Shown here piece by piece: positions 46,596 through 58,663 of a DNA stretch of 64,000 bases. Origin of the DNA: Apostichopus japonicus. Taxonomy: Eukaryota > Echinodermata > Holothuroidea > Aspidochirotida > Stichopodidae. A program made the translations under genes and the position numbers. Position 1 is the first letter of the stretch, and each line of letters opens with the position of its first letter. The stretch lies in the NCBI RefSeq assembly GCF_037975245.1, contig NC_092575.1:17823810-17887809 (forward strand), in the 5' to 3' direction. Under the pieces are notes generated by a model. It worked only from the letters and a program-made list of their open reading frames with translations, searched no databases and was not told where the DNA came from.

Positions 46596-48797
46596 GTAAG
46601 TCTAGTATGCAGTGAGGTACGTGAGGGACAGGGGCCTATACTCAATAAAGTAACTGTTTTTATATCCTACTCTAGTTTACCAGCACAATCATAGAGTTCC
46701 TTGCAACAAATAAATTAGTCTGACAACTTGAAAATTTACTGCATATTTGCATGCATGGTCATTCTCAGTTATAGACTACTAATTTGTGTAGCCATTTATT
46801 TTTGTCTTTTTTTTTGTCTGAGCATGGGTTCTTAAGTGGTGAAATAACCTCAAATCTGCTGAGCAACTCCAAGATGAATTAAGTTACTAAGGCATTGGGT
46901 TCTTTTTACTTTTTTAAGTCTAATATGCAGGGTATAGGGCTAGGGTATTTACTTTGCTTCACTTGCTTGTCAATCCGCATAGCCACTTTAGCTGTGGATG
47001 ATTCTTCACTTGCAAAGAAAAAATGTACGCATAAATTTAAACTCTTTCTATCCCAAATTAGAGTATTGCCTAATACTCCCAACTTGGTAGTAACTTAAAA
47101 AAACGGTAGCGGCTACCTCTTTTCCTGGTAACTGTAGTGTAATAAAGTAAAGTGATATAAGTAAATTTTCCAAATGGAAGTCAAAACTCAAAAGCCTTCT
47201 CAGAAGGAAGCTACACTACTGTAGCTCTACAGACTCCTTTGTTGAATTAGTGATGGATACTGTTCACATATTTATGCATTCATAACATGATAGTTTGCTA
47301 TCATCGTTGTTTAATCAGAAAATCAAGGACAACATAAACAAATCAATGTCACCAATAATTGTGAATGCCACCATTTTATGTTCGACAAAATTTATCACAT
47401 TTAATTTAAAGGATACACAATGATATTTACATGGTACAGTATTCTGCAGTTAGTCTTGTAATCTGCTCAATCTAAGATGTAATGCTAAAATACTAATCTA
47501 CTATAAAGTGTGCTGGGTCCATTATATTCTTCTCTATTGTTCCAATAATTTATGTGGTTACCATGTGATGGTGTGTACTATTTAAGTCACATATTGCACA
47601 ATGCAGTCGAAACATTGTCTAGTGGATTACTCAAATCTCAGTGTTGGTTGAACTAACACATTATTGATCCTTCTAATGGACTTATCTGTTTAACTCAAAA
47701 TAGGCGTGAATTATTGTTTCTCCTTAGTATGTTTTAATCTATTTTGATTATAAAATGACTATTAGAATTGCAGATGCCAGTAATGCACAGGTCTAGCAAT
47801 TGTATGACACACCCTCAGACCCCTGGAATAGGTTAATTTTGATGTAATTTTGAACATTGATGCACCCCTGCATCATAGTGAAATTGACACATTGTTGTAT
47901 GTCTTTGACATACACCAAATTAACATTTTGACAGATCGTTTGCTGACCATGATGGACCCTGCATGGCACATTGACGCACACTGACGCACATATTGTAGTT
48001 TGAATGACGCACCAAATGTGCGCTTTTACGGACCCCTTAGTCACACAATTCATGGGACATGACGCACCATTCCGGGGGGTCGTTGAGTCCGTCTTACAAT
48101 AATTGATAATTTCATCATGATATAGAAATTAAAGACATTTGCCAAAATATAACAACATCATAGGCTTCATAGCTCTTCACATAATCTGATAATGCAGTTC
48201 TAAAAATTATACAAAATGAAAGTGATAATTCTGATTTGTGAGAGAACTAGAATGGTCCATATCATGTTTCTATGTTATCTTTAAACACTTCATTGTTCAG
48301 GGCACACCTGCAGAATATTCCGTAATTTTTAGTCTTGGAAATAAGCAAAGCCTAGCTATATTTTTGAAGCAATTATGCATCCCTGAACATGATGAAATTT
48401 GGTGACATATTAGTGTATGAACAAGCCTACTGGGACATTGTAACATCAAACGTTATGACATTTAGTGTATGTAAGGTATTAGTAGATAAGTTATAATACT
48501 GCAGGTGTATACTACTAACATAGAAATAAAAAATATAATAGAAATTGTTGCACATCACTAGTTTAGGTTTGCACTAGATTAGTAAATGAACCATTCTTGA
48601 ATCCTTGCAGAGTTGACACTATACTGTAAATCATAAAGCAGATGTGATGAATTTATGCTGCCAATAGCAAAGTTCTGTAACTAGAAGTGTAATTACTGTT
48701 CTGTGCTTGCAAAATTGATGTGAATTGTTGACTATTTAGTGAAGGGCAAAATGTGGTATTCATTAATTTATGTTGGAAGTTATATAATTCACTATGT

Positions 48798-49096
48798 CAG
48801 GGATGTGCTCACACTGGGCAGCTGCGCCCAGCAGTTCTGAATGCCGCCCCGCACAAACAGTATTTTAACCTTTTTCGCCCAGCACTTTTTGATGATAATT
48901 TAACAAATTTTACCATAACCAAAATCTGGGAGAATACATGGCACAGAATAGGAAAAATAGAACCACCTAAGCATACTTCATGTGCAAAATTTGTCCAGTT
49001 GGGGGGGTACCCCACCCATGAGATCCCTCTCCCAGGGTGTGGATAACACTACCGCACAATCTGCCCGGCACTCAAATATTCATGAGCACTATCCTG
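48798..49096. mobile_element. TIR element, CAGGGATGTGC family, copy 1, 6-bp TSD
   Basis: 299 bp with left end CAGGGATGTGCTCAC and a decayed right end GAGCACTATCCTG. It is flanked by CTATGT (48792-48797 and 49097-49102). The interior is rich in GCCCAGCAC/CGCCCAGCA strings shared with the copy at 54460-54944. No transposase. Confidence 0.8.
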
Positions 49097-49165
49097 CTAT
49101 GTGTACAGTATGCATTCTGATATATTATTAACTTTGCACATCCCGGTATTATTTGTCTTTTTCAG

Positions 49166-49233
49166 TTGAAGGTGTGTGCCCAATTAAGAAACTCAAGAGG
49201 TTGGTATCCAAACTGATCCACCAGAAAAGATAA
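49166..49233 (+). other. Candidate last coding exon of the unknown small gene
   Basis: Acceptor TTTGTCTTTTTCAG, then a phase-1 frame of 22 codons (EGVCPIKKLKRLVSKLIHQK then R) to TAA at 49231. It is strongly basic and amphipathic. The other two phases stop at once or within 16 codons. After the TAA the same frame stays open for 27 more codons (to TAA 49315). AATAAA lies at 49601. Combined with either first exon the product is about 40 or 89 residues. Confidence 0.22.
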
Positions 49234-51488
49234 CACCAGTTCCTCAACAAAAGGCTATGCCCAACAGAGGCTGATGCTGAGGCACTCCAGCAGCTGTACC
49301 CCAGTGGAGACTGGTAATTTTTTGATGTACATACTGTAACCATTCCATGCTGTAACTAAGTCTACATTTCAACTAGGTCTGCAGTCTACTACTGTAGGAC
49401 TGTATATGACTAACCGGATTTAGGACATTGGACACATTTATTCATTTATTGTATTATGTAATATTAATGACATAGACCTATAGTGCTAAATATTGTGCTA
49501 CTGTAATACAGCCACTGGAGGTCTGTAAATGCGAGGGACCCAAAAATGTTCAAACCCCACAAGTTAATGATAACAGTCGTATTTTTCCTTATCTCTGAAA
49601 AATAAAGACATTTACCAATCTTGTAGAATGTGCTACCTACCTGTCTGAAGCAGTTTATGTTCAAAAATTGCACATTTATTCTTTCCTTATGTTTTTTTTT
49701 TTATGTTTCATGATGATGTGGCATCATTTGTACATACTTACACTGCTTAAAGATAGTTACTCTTCACTGCCTATACTGTAGTTGTCATCTGATCAGGTTG
49801 TCATGTGCATATAGTTTCATATCAGCAAAGACATTGACATTTTTGGCAAATTTTGAGTGTGAGCTATATTTCTAGTTTAACATGTTAGGGGCATCATTAA
49901 GGGGTCTACTTTCTCCCAGATTTGAACAATAATTTTTAGTTATTACAATGAGTGCAAGTTACAATCTCAGTGAATAAACATACATAACATTTGTGCTGGC
50001 TCCAACTCAGTTACCTTGGCTATGAGCCTGAATGTCTCTTTTGCAATTAAAATCAAATAAATCATATCTTGGAAAATCATTTGAACAGGTATATCTTTGT
50101 GACACTTCTGTCCTCACACAATGCCATAAATATGTCTTTTTTCCCTTTTCATTTCACATTACAGATGTACAGAACATCCTTTAGAGGAACAGTACAGCAC
50201 AGCATAGCATTATGGCATGATGGATGTTTTGCAAGCAGATATAAGGGTTGGAACTGGAAGTGTTTGTATTCTCTACTTTATGTAAGATGATTGTCATATT
50301 TCTTGTTCTCCAGTGAAAGCTACGGATTTGCATAGTGAACGTTGTTAACATGGATACGGACAATTTTGAAATAGCTGATGTCAAAGCAGTTCCTCAGCTT
50401 GTTTAAATACCATACATCAAGGACACAAGAGTGGACAATGGGAGTAACAAGTATCCAGAATGTAGATATCGCAAGCCTTCAAGACAATTGAACAAACTGT
50501 ACCATAACGGACAACAACAAACATGGTGTCTCAGTAAAATAAAGTTACTAAGCTAGTGCAATGTATCATAAGAATTTATCTTCTTCATAGTGTCAAACAT
50601 TGATTGTTGCATTCAGTGCGTTATGTATCTTACTCCTTTCTGTAGTATTTAGCATTGATTTGCATGTTCATTCATAGTGTAAGTGAACTACATAATTGAT
50701 GTCATCAAAGTTACAACTGTCATATTAATAAACTAAATGATTGAATATTGGTTTCACTACATACTTTATTGTACACTATTTGGCTTTCCATGATAGCAAT
50801 ATCTGATCTGTTTACTTACTGTAGTTTGTTCAGTCATACCAGTAGTTCTAATGTGACATTGATCTTGGGTTATTTATTGTTGGTACAGAATAACTTGTGT
50901 TTATTTTGTATTGTGTGAGATCAATTTAACATAACATATATTGTGATGTCATGGAGTGTTGAAGAGGTACTCTAACTTGCAGCTAGTAGTGATAAAACAG
51001 TTCTTTCAGTGCTCTCATGATAACCCCAGTGGCAGATGGAGATAGTGGCAGATGGAAATGTTTGAAATGCAGGGGACATTATAGGGTCTTTTGAAGTTTT
51101 GGCAAAATTTCTTTTGGATGTAAAGCTGCTATACTTATCATGGAAATGTTCCGCAATGGAGGCATGGCGTCTCCTAGCCTTATTTGGGTATATGTCCTTG
51201 CATTCTGTATTTGGAACACTGCCCTACTATTGTTTGTATTGCTTATTCTAAAGTTAGGTAAGTCAGTATTGTAACATGTATTTATTTTTAGCACATTGAT
51301 TGCATCTGTACAGTTCTATACATTGAGTTCAACTACAATAACCCTGAGCAGGGAAAACTTACCACTATCTCACTTGCATTTCTTTATGTTACAGTGACCA
51401 TATTCATACTTTAACCAAAGCATTTCTTCCATATTAGAAAGTGTTTATCCAGAGTAGGTTACAGGATATTTTAAAGGTAGGCTATGTA

Positions 51489-51712
51489 GTATTGGCCCCA
51501 ATTTAGCATGCTATAATTGCTAGAATATTTAAAAAAAGAATGTTCCTAGAGGTCTTTACTTTCCAAATTGTTCTAAGGCATTCTAATTGAAAGCATAAGA
51601 TGCCTGAATGTCCCAGTGAGGTAAATTTCCTCCAAGGTGGTAATAAAACCAGTTTCAAAACTTTGACCAAAGGTAACCATATTTGAATATCTGGTATATT
51701 TGGGGCCAATAC
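51489..51712 (-). mobile_element. MITE-like element, GTATTGGCCCC family, copy B
   Basis: 224 bp with perfect 13-bp inverted ends, GTATTGGCCCCAA and TTGGGGCCAATAC. It is the reverse-complement homologue of 5645-5879. Noncoding; open frames crossing it are not genes. Target duplication not resolved (TA is possible). Confidence 0.8.
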
Positions 51713-52366
51713 AGCATACTCTGGTCGAGAGTTGCCGTGGAAGCCACCATATGTTTGTAGTAATGCAGTAAAATGTAGTAAAGGCAGCTGGAGGAGTCCA
51801 GTTTACCCCTGTGCCAAAGGTCATTCATCTTTTGTTTTTTTTTTGGAGAACACTTTAACCTTCCCAACCACAGAGCTCCAACTGACCCGCAATTCGCGGG
51901 TTGGACCCGCATTCTAACACCCAAACCCGTGCAAGCGTCCGAAAAACCCGCATTGTAATTGTCAAGTATACATAAAAAAAATTGCATCAAATTTTGACTT
52001 AGCAACCATCATTTCTTTAGCATTTAGCATAATAGAGTATAAAACCTCCTTTACAGCATCATTTGAACCTCAAATTAGCCTATATTTCTTTTCATTGGGG
52101 CGAGCAGCAACATTTTCATGCCACGGGAAAGAATGAATTATCACCTATTATACAACACCTAATTGTATTCTGGTCATTTGATTGGTCAATTGCTCGTTGA
52201 TTGCATGCAAAATCCGCTCTATTCCACTCTATGAAATAGAACCATGGATTATACTTTTTTGGTAGCACTTTTTTCAATGGTAAGAGAGCAGAGAAACCTG
52301 TCTGTTCAAAACAATCTGTTGCATGAGTGCATTTTACCCATCTTAATATAATATGTTGTATAAAAC

Positions 52367-52524
52367 AAATAATGAGTGGTTTCCATTCGTGCAAAAGTGC
52401 AAATATTTCATGAGTTGAAAGATGGAATGTTCCATTCAACGAGGCTGCGCTCGTTGAATGGAACATTCCATCTTTCAACTCATGAAATATTTGCACGTTT
52501 GCACTCATAACCATTCATTATTTG
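52367..52524. repeat. Long near-perfect palindrome (foldback), arms about 75 bp
   Basis: The left arm (52367-52443) and right arm (52450-52524) are inverted copies with few mismatches. They meet at CAACGAG-GCTGCG-CTCGTTG, a 6-base loop. Arms contain CATGAGTTGAAAGATGGAAT and its complement. It could be a foldback element or the terminus of a larger one spanning about 52100-52560. The 132-codon - strand frame across it is probably a by-product of the palindrome. Confidence 0.93.
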
Positions 52525-52718
52525 CATACTATTCAATGTATTGATGTTACACACAAAAAATGCATATTTCTGAGAAAATTTTGGGTGACAATTTTGGGGA
52601 CACCCCCTCCCTTTATACCCCTCCCCCAGGACGACGATTCGTGGCATGGACCAGCATTTGCCTTCTCAAGAGTAGGGAGCTATGCAACCATACCATTAAC
52701 GACATGTCTCTGTAGGGG

Positions 52719-53230
52719 ATTGAATCCTTACGTAGCCGTCCTGAGCTAGTACGAATCAGCAGAGAGAGGTTGTGGATGCTACGCCTTCGCACCATTCAAC
52801 CTCATGGTCTCAACATTCAGGAAGGACATGACTAACTTTTCTTCTTTCCCTCCCCTTGCCCCACCCCCTTCACTCCTCTTCTCATAGCTTTTTCCACACC
52901 TTTCTGTCTTTGTCCTTCTCCAGTTTATTCCCTACCCCCTTCCCTTAATCCTCTCTTTGTCCCTCCACTGTTTATCTCCTACCTCTCTTCTTCCCCTGTT
53001 GGTTTCTTTCATTCTTCTCTCCATCCCTTGTCTACTAATCCCCTTACATCTATCTCTTTGTGTTCACCATGCTCATTAACCTGTCTGTATAATGTGCGTG
53101 TTTTTTGTCCCTTCTGTTACTGTTACTTGTCATTTAGCCTTTGAAGAAGATCCTGCTAGGATCGAAACGTCAGGCCAGCTTACTTTCACACATTTTCCTA
53201 CACAGGCTCTCTAGTGGATAAGCCGTTTGC
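52719..53230 (+). mobile_element. Penelope-like retroelement fragment (C-terminus and 3' region)
   Basis: Frame 52719-52835 encodes ESLRSRPELVRISRERLWML then RLRTIQPHGLNIQEGHD and a stop. This fits the end of the GIY-YIG endonuclease of Penelope-like elements (RExxWxxxLRTxxPxGLN). Everything upstream is missing or frameshifted, with a stop just before 52719. A pyrimidine-rich 3' region follows, then GAAGAAGATCCTGCTAGGAT and CGAAACGTCAGG (53143-53174). That GAAGA-stem-GAAACGTC pattern is characteristic of these elements' terminal repeats. Non-functional. Confidence 0.8.
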
Positions 53231-54459
53231 TAACAGTTTTATTTTATTTTGAACTCAAGTATTGAAGAACGTTAGGCCAGAAGCAAGTCGTTTCGTCAAA
53301 TAAAAGTACATAAGCAGCACATATTCAGTCACATGTTTGTAGAGAATTACACGACAAAACTATTCGCTTTTTATTTCTTCAGCAATTTCTCCAACAAAAA
53401 TCGGCAGAACGAGATCATACGGCCCATATGACTCCCACGAGCTGGTATAGCGTTTTCCCAGCAGTACAATATGCACTGTTCCATATAGCCAATCGAAAAA
53501 TTGCATACATAACGAGTGGAAAGTTGCTCGCATAGCACACAGTACAATTACACAGTATGCCTATAGGTTACGCAACACTGTGAGAGGCGGATTAGAATCT
53601 TGGAAACCTGATAACCTTGCGGTAACAGTACCCAGATCCGTATGCTATTTATAGCTAAGGATGAGAATGCCACATTAAAGAAATGAATATGTTGCCGCTG
53701 TGAGAAGAGGGCAGCATTGTTTTTATTTTTAAATCGGGGAATACGTTGAGACAAGATTAGCAATTTCCTAGCTGAGAGAGTGCCTTTAAGTTTCAGATGT
53801 CATTTGCTCTCACCACGTCAATCAGATATGTATATCATATACCTTGGTGAATTGTCTTGTTAATATTGTTTTGGGGTTATATCTAACATTCATATGAAAG
53901 ACCTCTGGACTAAGTATTAGTGTAAGTCACCCTTTAAAGCTGAATTTAGTTTTCATTCTAAGCCAAATCCTGTATTACTCATATTTCATTGGATAAATCT
54001 CAGTCTATTGTAAAACTAAAGAATCTATTGTGATAACAATCATATAGCTGTTTCTTTCAAGTTAACCAATTTTTCAAGTACAAAAAAATTAATAATAATA
54101 AACAAACAAGAAAGAAAGAAACGAAAGAAGCACAAAGCAATATTTCAAAAAAGGAGAAAACCAAGCAAAACAAAAAGAACAAATAACAGGAAAGGTGGGC
54201 AAAAACCGGGGGTTGCTGTGGTTGCTGTTTAAAAGTCAAGCGGAACTTCAAAGTCGTCGCAAGATATATTAACTATGAACTTATCGTAAATTGTCAACAA
54301 AACGGTGCTTTCAGTCACAAGCGATATTTTTGTAACAGTTTTATTGTTTGAGAGGCAACCCTTTAAACAGCTGAGGTTCATCAATTAAAATGACTGGATT
54401 ATATAGACTAACTCACAGTCACAGACCATCGGGTCAGTTCATCCAGATGTTAGACAATA

Positions 54460-54944
54460 CAGGGATGTGCCCACGCTAGGCTGCACTGGGCGGCCCCGCC
54501 CAGCACTAAAAATTACCGCCCAGCACTGTCTTAAAAATCGTGAATCCCGCCCAACACTTATTTTAACCAGAAATCCCGACATTCCTAACAATATATTCAA
54601 CATAAATTGGGCCTAGCCTATGCCAAAAATTATACAGACTAATAATGAATCAGTTACGCATGCGAGAAACATTACTTACGGCTCTCAATCAGTCCCTTGT
54701 AAAATCTCTTTGAAACAAACTCATAACTTTTACCAGGTACGTAATATATTTCACTAAAAAAATATTAAAAAATGTAAATTGTTAGCAAAACTAGTACTTG
54801 TGTATGTGCTTAAAAAGCTACACAAGTGCCAGCATTTGGCATCTGAGCACCTTCAAAAATCAAAACACCCCCCTCCTCTTAGACCCCTCCCCCAGGACAG
54901 CGATCAGTATACCCGGCACTCAGGAATTCCTGGGCACATCCCTG
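54460..54944. mobile_element. TIR element, CAGGGATGTGC family, copy 2, 6-bp TSD
   Basis: 485 bp with inverted ends CAGGGATGTGCCCA and, read inward from the right, CAGGGATGTGCCCAG. It is flanked by ACAATA (54454-54459 and 54945-54950). GCCCAGCAC blocks and a CTCCCCCAGGAC block are shared with copy 1. No transposase. Confidence 0.88.
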
Positions 54945-55019
54945 ACAATAGGAGAGCATAGAATTTTGTTTCATTGCATCAAATCACATGTTTTGCAATG
55001 CATTACAGATTTTTCAAAG

Positions 55020-58000
55020 GACAAGTGGTGTAAAATGTCATATATGGGTACTCTAATTGTTCGTATGAACCTATATAACAGAACATGTTTTGATTGACTT
55101 ATTATTAATATTTATAAAACAATGCATAGTTAACATTAATTAATAAAAGGTACTGTAGGCCTGTACTGAGGAGCTGAAGTCATCAATTTTTAACCCTAAA
55201 TGAAACTTGATAGAGATTTAGCATAATTTCACAACTAAAATGGAATTTGAGAAAAATTTAACTAACACGCAAATACTTTTTTTTTTCTTTTCCTTTGGAC
55301 TTTGGCATATCAAGACTAAATTTTTTGCTCTAAAGTCACCCCATTTCAAAAGTTAGTACATACAGCTGATGGAAGTCCATCATGGAGAGAGAAAACTCAC
55401 AAAAGCATTTCATCAAGCTTAGTCCCTCGCAAACATGAATGGTAATCCAGTTTGCATCCAAAATTATTAATGAAAATTCTCCATATATTACTTACCAAGT
55501 TTAATATCTTGTAAATTTCGATATATATACACATAAGAACTTTATGGCCCCAAATGACCCAAGAGCAAAACGTTATACTCAGTTCCTGAAAATTGCTCCA
55601 AATACACCGATTTTCACATCACAGACTTTCATTGAATGTATGACTTCAAGCCTTCTCAATCAATGGACATGAATTCTTATTTTGACAACCTTATTAATAC
55701 AGTAAATCTTAATTCCCAATGTGATTTTAGGCAATCGTTTCCAGGTGAAAGAGAACAAGTCAAAAGAATGAATCTAAGCTGACTTGGGGAATTCTATAGT
55801 TAGAAACTAAACTCAATTGAGGAGGCATTTAATTCTTCATTTGCTGATTTGTAGCATTTAATGAGAGCCTGATTATGGTCATCTACATTTACTTCTCATA
55901 ATTGCTACCCTCAATTGGCTCAGCTGTTAAAAAGAAGGTCAATGTTTTACTCCTGCTTGACTCCTATCTAGTTCAGAATATAGTTTTGCACAGAAATGTT
56001 TGATTCTTAAACTCACCTCCCCCCCCTCTCTGCCCCCTGACATCCTTCCCCCTCCTCACCCACTCAACTTTTGGAGAAAATTGAGAAGAGTGCAAGTTTG
56101 TTTCGGAAACAATTTTCAGCCTTGTAAGATTAAAGATGCAATTCTTGGCCGTTATATGATATAAAAACACAATAAACCAAAGTGACCTAAAAGTCACCAA
56201 AACATTTCAATGTTTATACTTTTCTGCAGGAACTTCTTACCCAGACATAGAAATGTTGTTACCATATTTTGATATTTTGAAAGGAAATGCTATAAGGGTG
56301 GTAGCAAATATTGGAAAAAATTGTTCTATTTGCATTTTGTGAATGGCTTAAAAATAGCCTTTCTAGCCTATTCCAGGGCAATATGAAAGACCTAAGTTTG
56401 CACTCCCATCTCATAGAATGACTGTCTGACTTGGACATTCCAATGGCTAAGAATGTCATAAAAGATTATTTCCAAAGAAAAGAGAAGAAAAAAGAAAGAA
56501 ATAATTGATTAATAATTGTGTTCAGACTTCTTTTCAAAGTATATCCTTTTAAGAAGTGATAATTAACCTTTTGTGAATTTTAATGACATGATCAAAGTGA
56601 ACTTTTTGCCGCTGTCAGCATCGAAAGATGAATGCCTCCTAAATATAATGTACTTTGTACAACAATACCTCTGATTTTACAAAGCTTTTATTATTAGTAT
56701 TATTATGATTTTTTTTATTCTTTTGTTGTTTTGTCATAAATAGGGTGTGCCAAAATTTTAGTCTCAAAAGTTTTTCAAAGTCGATAGTTTTGTACAAAAG
56801 CCTACTGTGGACAAGTGGTATAAAATGTCATACATGGGTACTCTAATTGTTCGTATGAACCTATATAACAGAACATATTTTGATTGACTTATTATTAATA
56901 TTTATAAAACAATGCATAGTTAACATTAATTAATAAAAGGTACTGTAGGCCTGTACTGAGGAGCTGAAGTCATCAATTTTTAACCCTAAATGAAACTTGA
57001 TAGAGATTTAGCATAATTTCACAACTAAAATGGAATTTGAGAAAAATTTAACTAACACGCAAATATTTTTTTTTTTTTTCCCCTTTGGACTTTGGCATAT
57101 CAAGACTAAATTTTTTGCTCTAAAGTCACCCCATTTCAAAAGTTAGTACAAACAGCTGATGGAAGTCCATCATGGAGAGAGAAAACTCACAAAAGCATTT
57201 CATCAAGCTTAGTCCCTCGCAAACATGAATGGTAATCCAGTTTGCATCCAAAATTATTAAGAAAATTCTCCATATATTACTTACCAAGTTTAATACCTTG
57301 TAAATTTCGATACACACATAAGAACTTTATGGCCCCAAATGACCCAAGAGCAATACGTTATACTCAGTTCCTGATAATTGCTTCAAATGCACCGATTTTC
57401 ACATCACAGACTTCCATTGAATGTATGACTTCAAGCCTTCTCAATCAGTGGACATGAATTCTTATTTTGACAACATTATTAATACAATAAATCTTAATTC
57501 CCAATGTTGATTTTAGGCAATCATTTCCAGGTGAAAGAGAACAAGTCGAAAGAATGAATCTAAGCTGACTTGGGAATTCTATAGTTAGAAACTAAAATCA
57601 ATTGAGGAGGCATTTAACTCTTCAATTGCTGATTTGTAGCATTTAATGAGAGCCTGATTATGGTCATCTACATTTACTTCTCATAATTGCTACCCTCAAT
57701 TGGCTCAGCTGTTAAAAGAAGGTCAATGTTTTACTCCTGCTTGACTCCTATCTAGTTCAGAATATATTTTTGCACAGAGATGTTTGATTCTTAAACTCAC
57801 CTCCCCCCCTCTGCCCCCTGACATCCTTCCCCCTCCTCACCCACTCAACTTTTGGGGAAAATTGAGAAGCGTGCAAGTTTGTGTCGGAAACAATTTTCAG
57901 CCTTGTAAGATTAAAGATGCAATTCTTGGCCATCATGTGATATCAAAACACATTAAACCAAAGTGACCTAAAAGTCACCAAAACATTTCAATGCTACTTT

Positions 58001-58576
58001 TCTGCAGGAACTTCTTACCCAGACAGAAATGTTGTTACAATATTTTGATATTTTGAAAGGAAATGCGGTGGTAGCAAATATTGGAAAAAATTGTTCTATT
58101 TGCATTTTGTGAATGGCTTAAAAATAGCCTTTCTAGCCTGTTCCAGGGCAATATGAAAGACCTAAGTTTTGCAATCCCATCTCCTAGAATGACTGTCTGA
58201 CTTCGACATTCCAATGGCTAAGAATGTCATAAAAGATTATTTCCAAAGAAAAGAGAAGGAGAAAGAAATAATTGATTAATAATTGTGTTCAGACTTCTTT
58301 TCAAAGTGTATCCTTTTAGAATTGATAATTAACCTTTTGTGAATTTTAATGACATGATCAAAGTGAACTTTTTGCCGCTGTCAGCATCAAAAGATGAATG
58401 CCTCCTAAATATAATATACTTCGTACAACAATACCTCTGATTGTACGAAGCTTTTATTATGATTATTATTATGATATTTTTTTATTCTTTTGTTGTTTTG
58501 TCATAAATAGGGTGTGCCTAAATTTGAGTCTCGAAAGTTTTACAAAGTTGACAGTTTTGTACAAAAGCCTACTGTG
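55020..58576. repeat. Tandem duplication of a 1.79-kb unit
   Basis: Copy 1 is 55020-56809 and copy 2 is 56810-58576. Both start with ACAAGTGGT and end with ACAAAAGCCTACTGTG, with high identity throughout (a few percent substitutions and small indels by eye). Short frames differ between copies through indels, so neither copy looks protein-coding. It contains a pyrimidine-rich run and an AT-rich tail. Confidence 0.96.
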
Positions 58577-58663
58577 TATGCCTAGCCATTGGGGAAGCCT
58601 GTAGTTTGAATAGATTCTAGAACTGATTTGGACCAGTCCACAAAGAAATGACACTCGTTCTAT

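Noticed and set aside
51573-52005. Protein-like frames on the - strand
   Set aside because: They cross the GTATTGGCCCC MITE and unrelated flank; no conserved domain.
52116-52514. A 132-codon - strand frame
   Set aside because: Overlaps the palindrome, no recognisable domain, and the right part mirrors the arm sequence.
55973-57966. Small frames inside the tandem duplication
   Set aside because: Indels between the two copies break them, so they are not under coding constraint.
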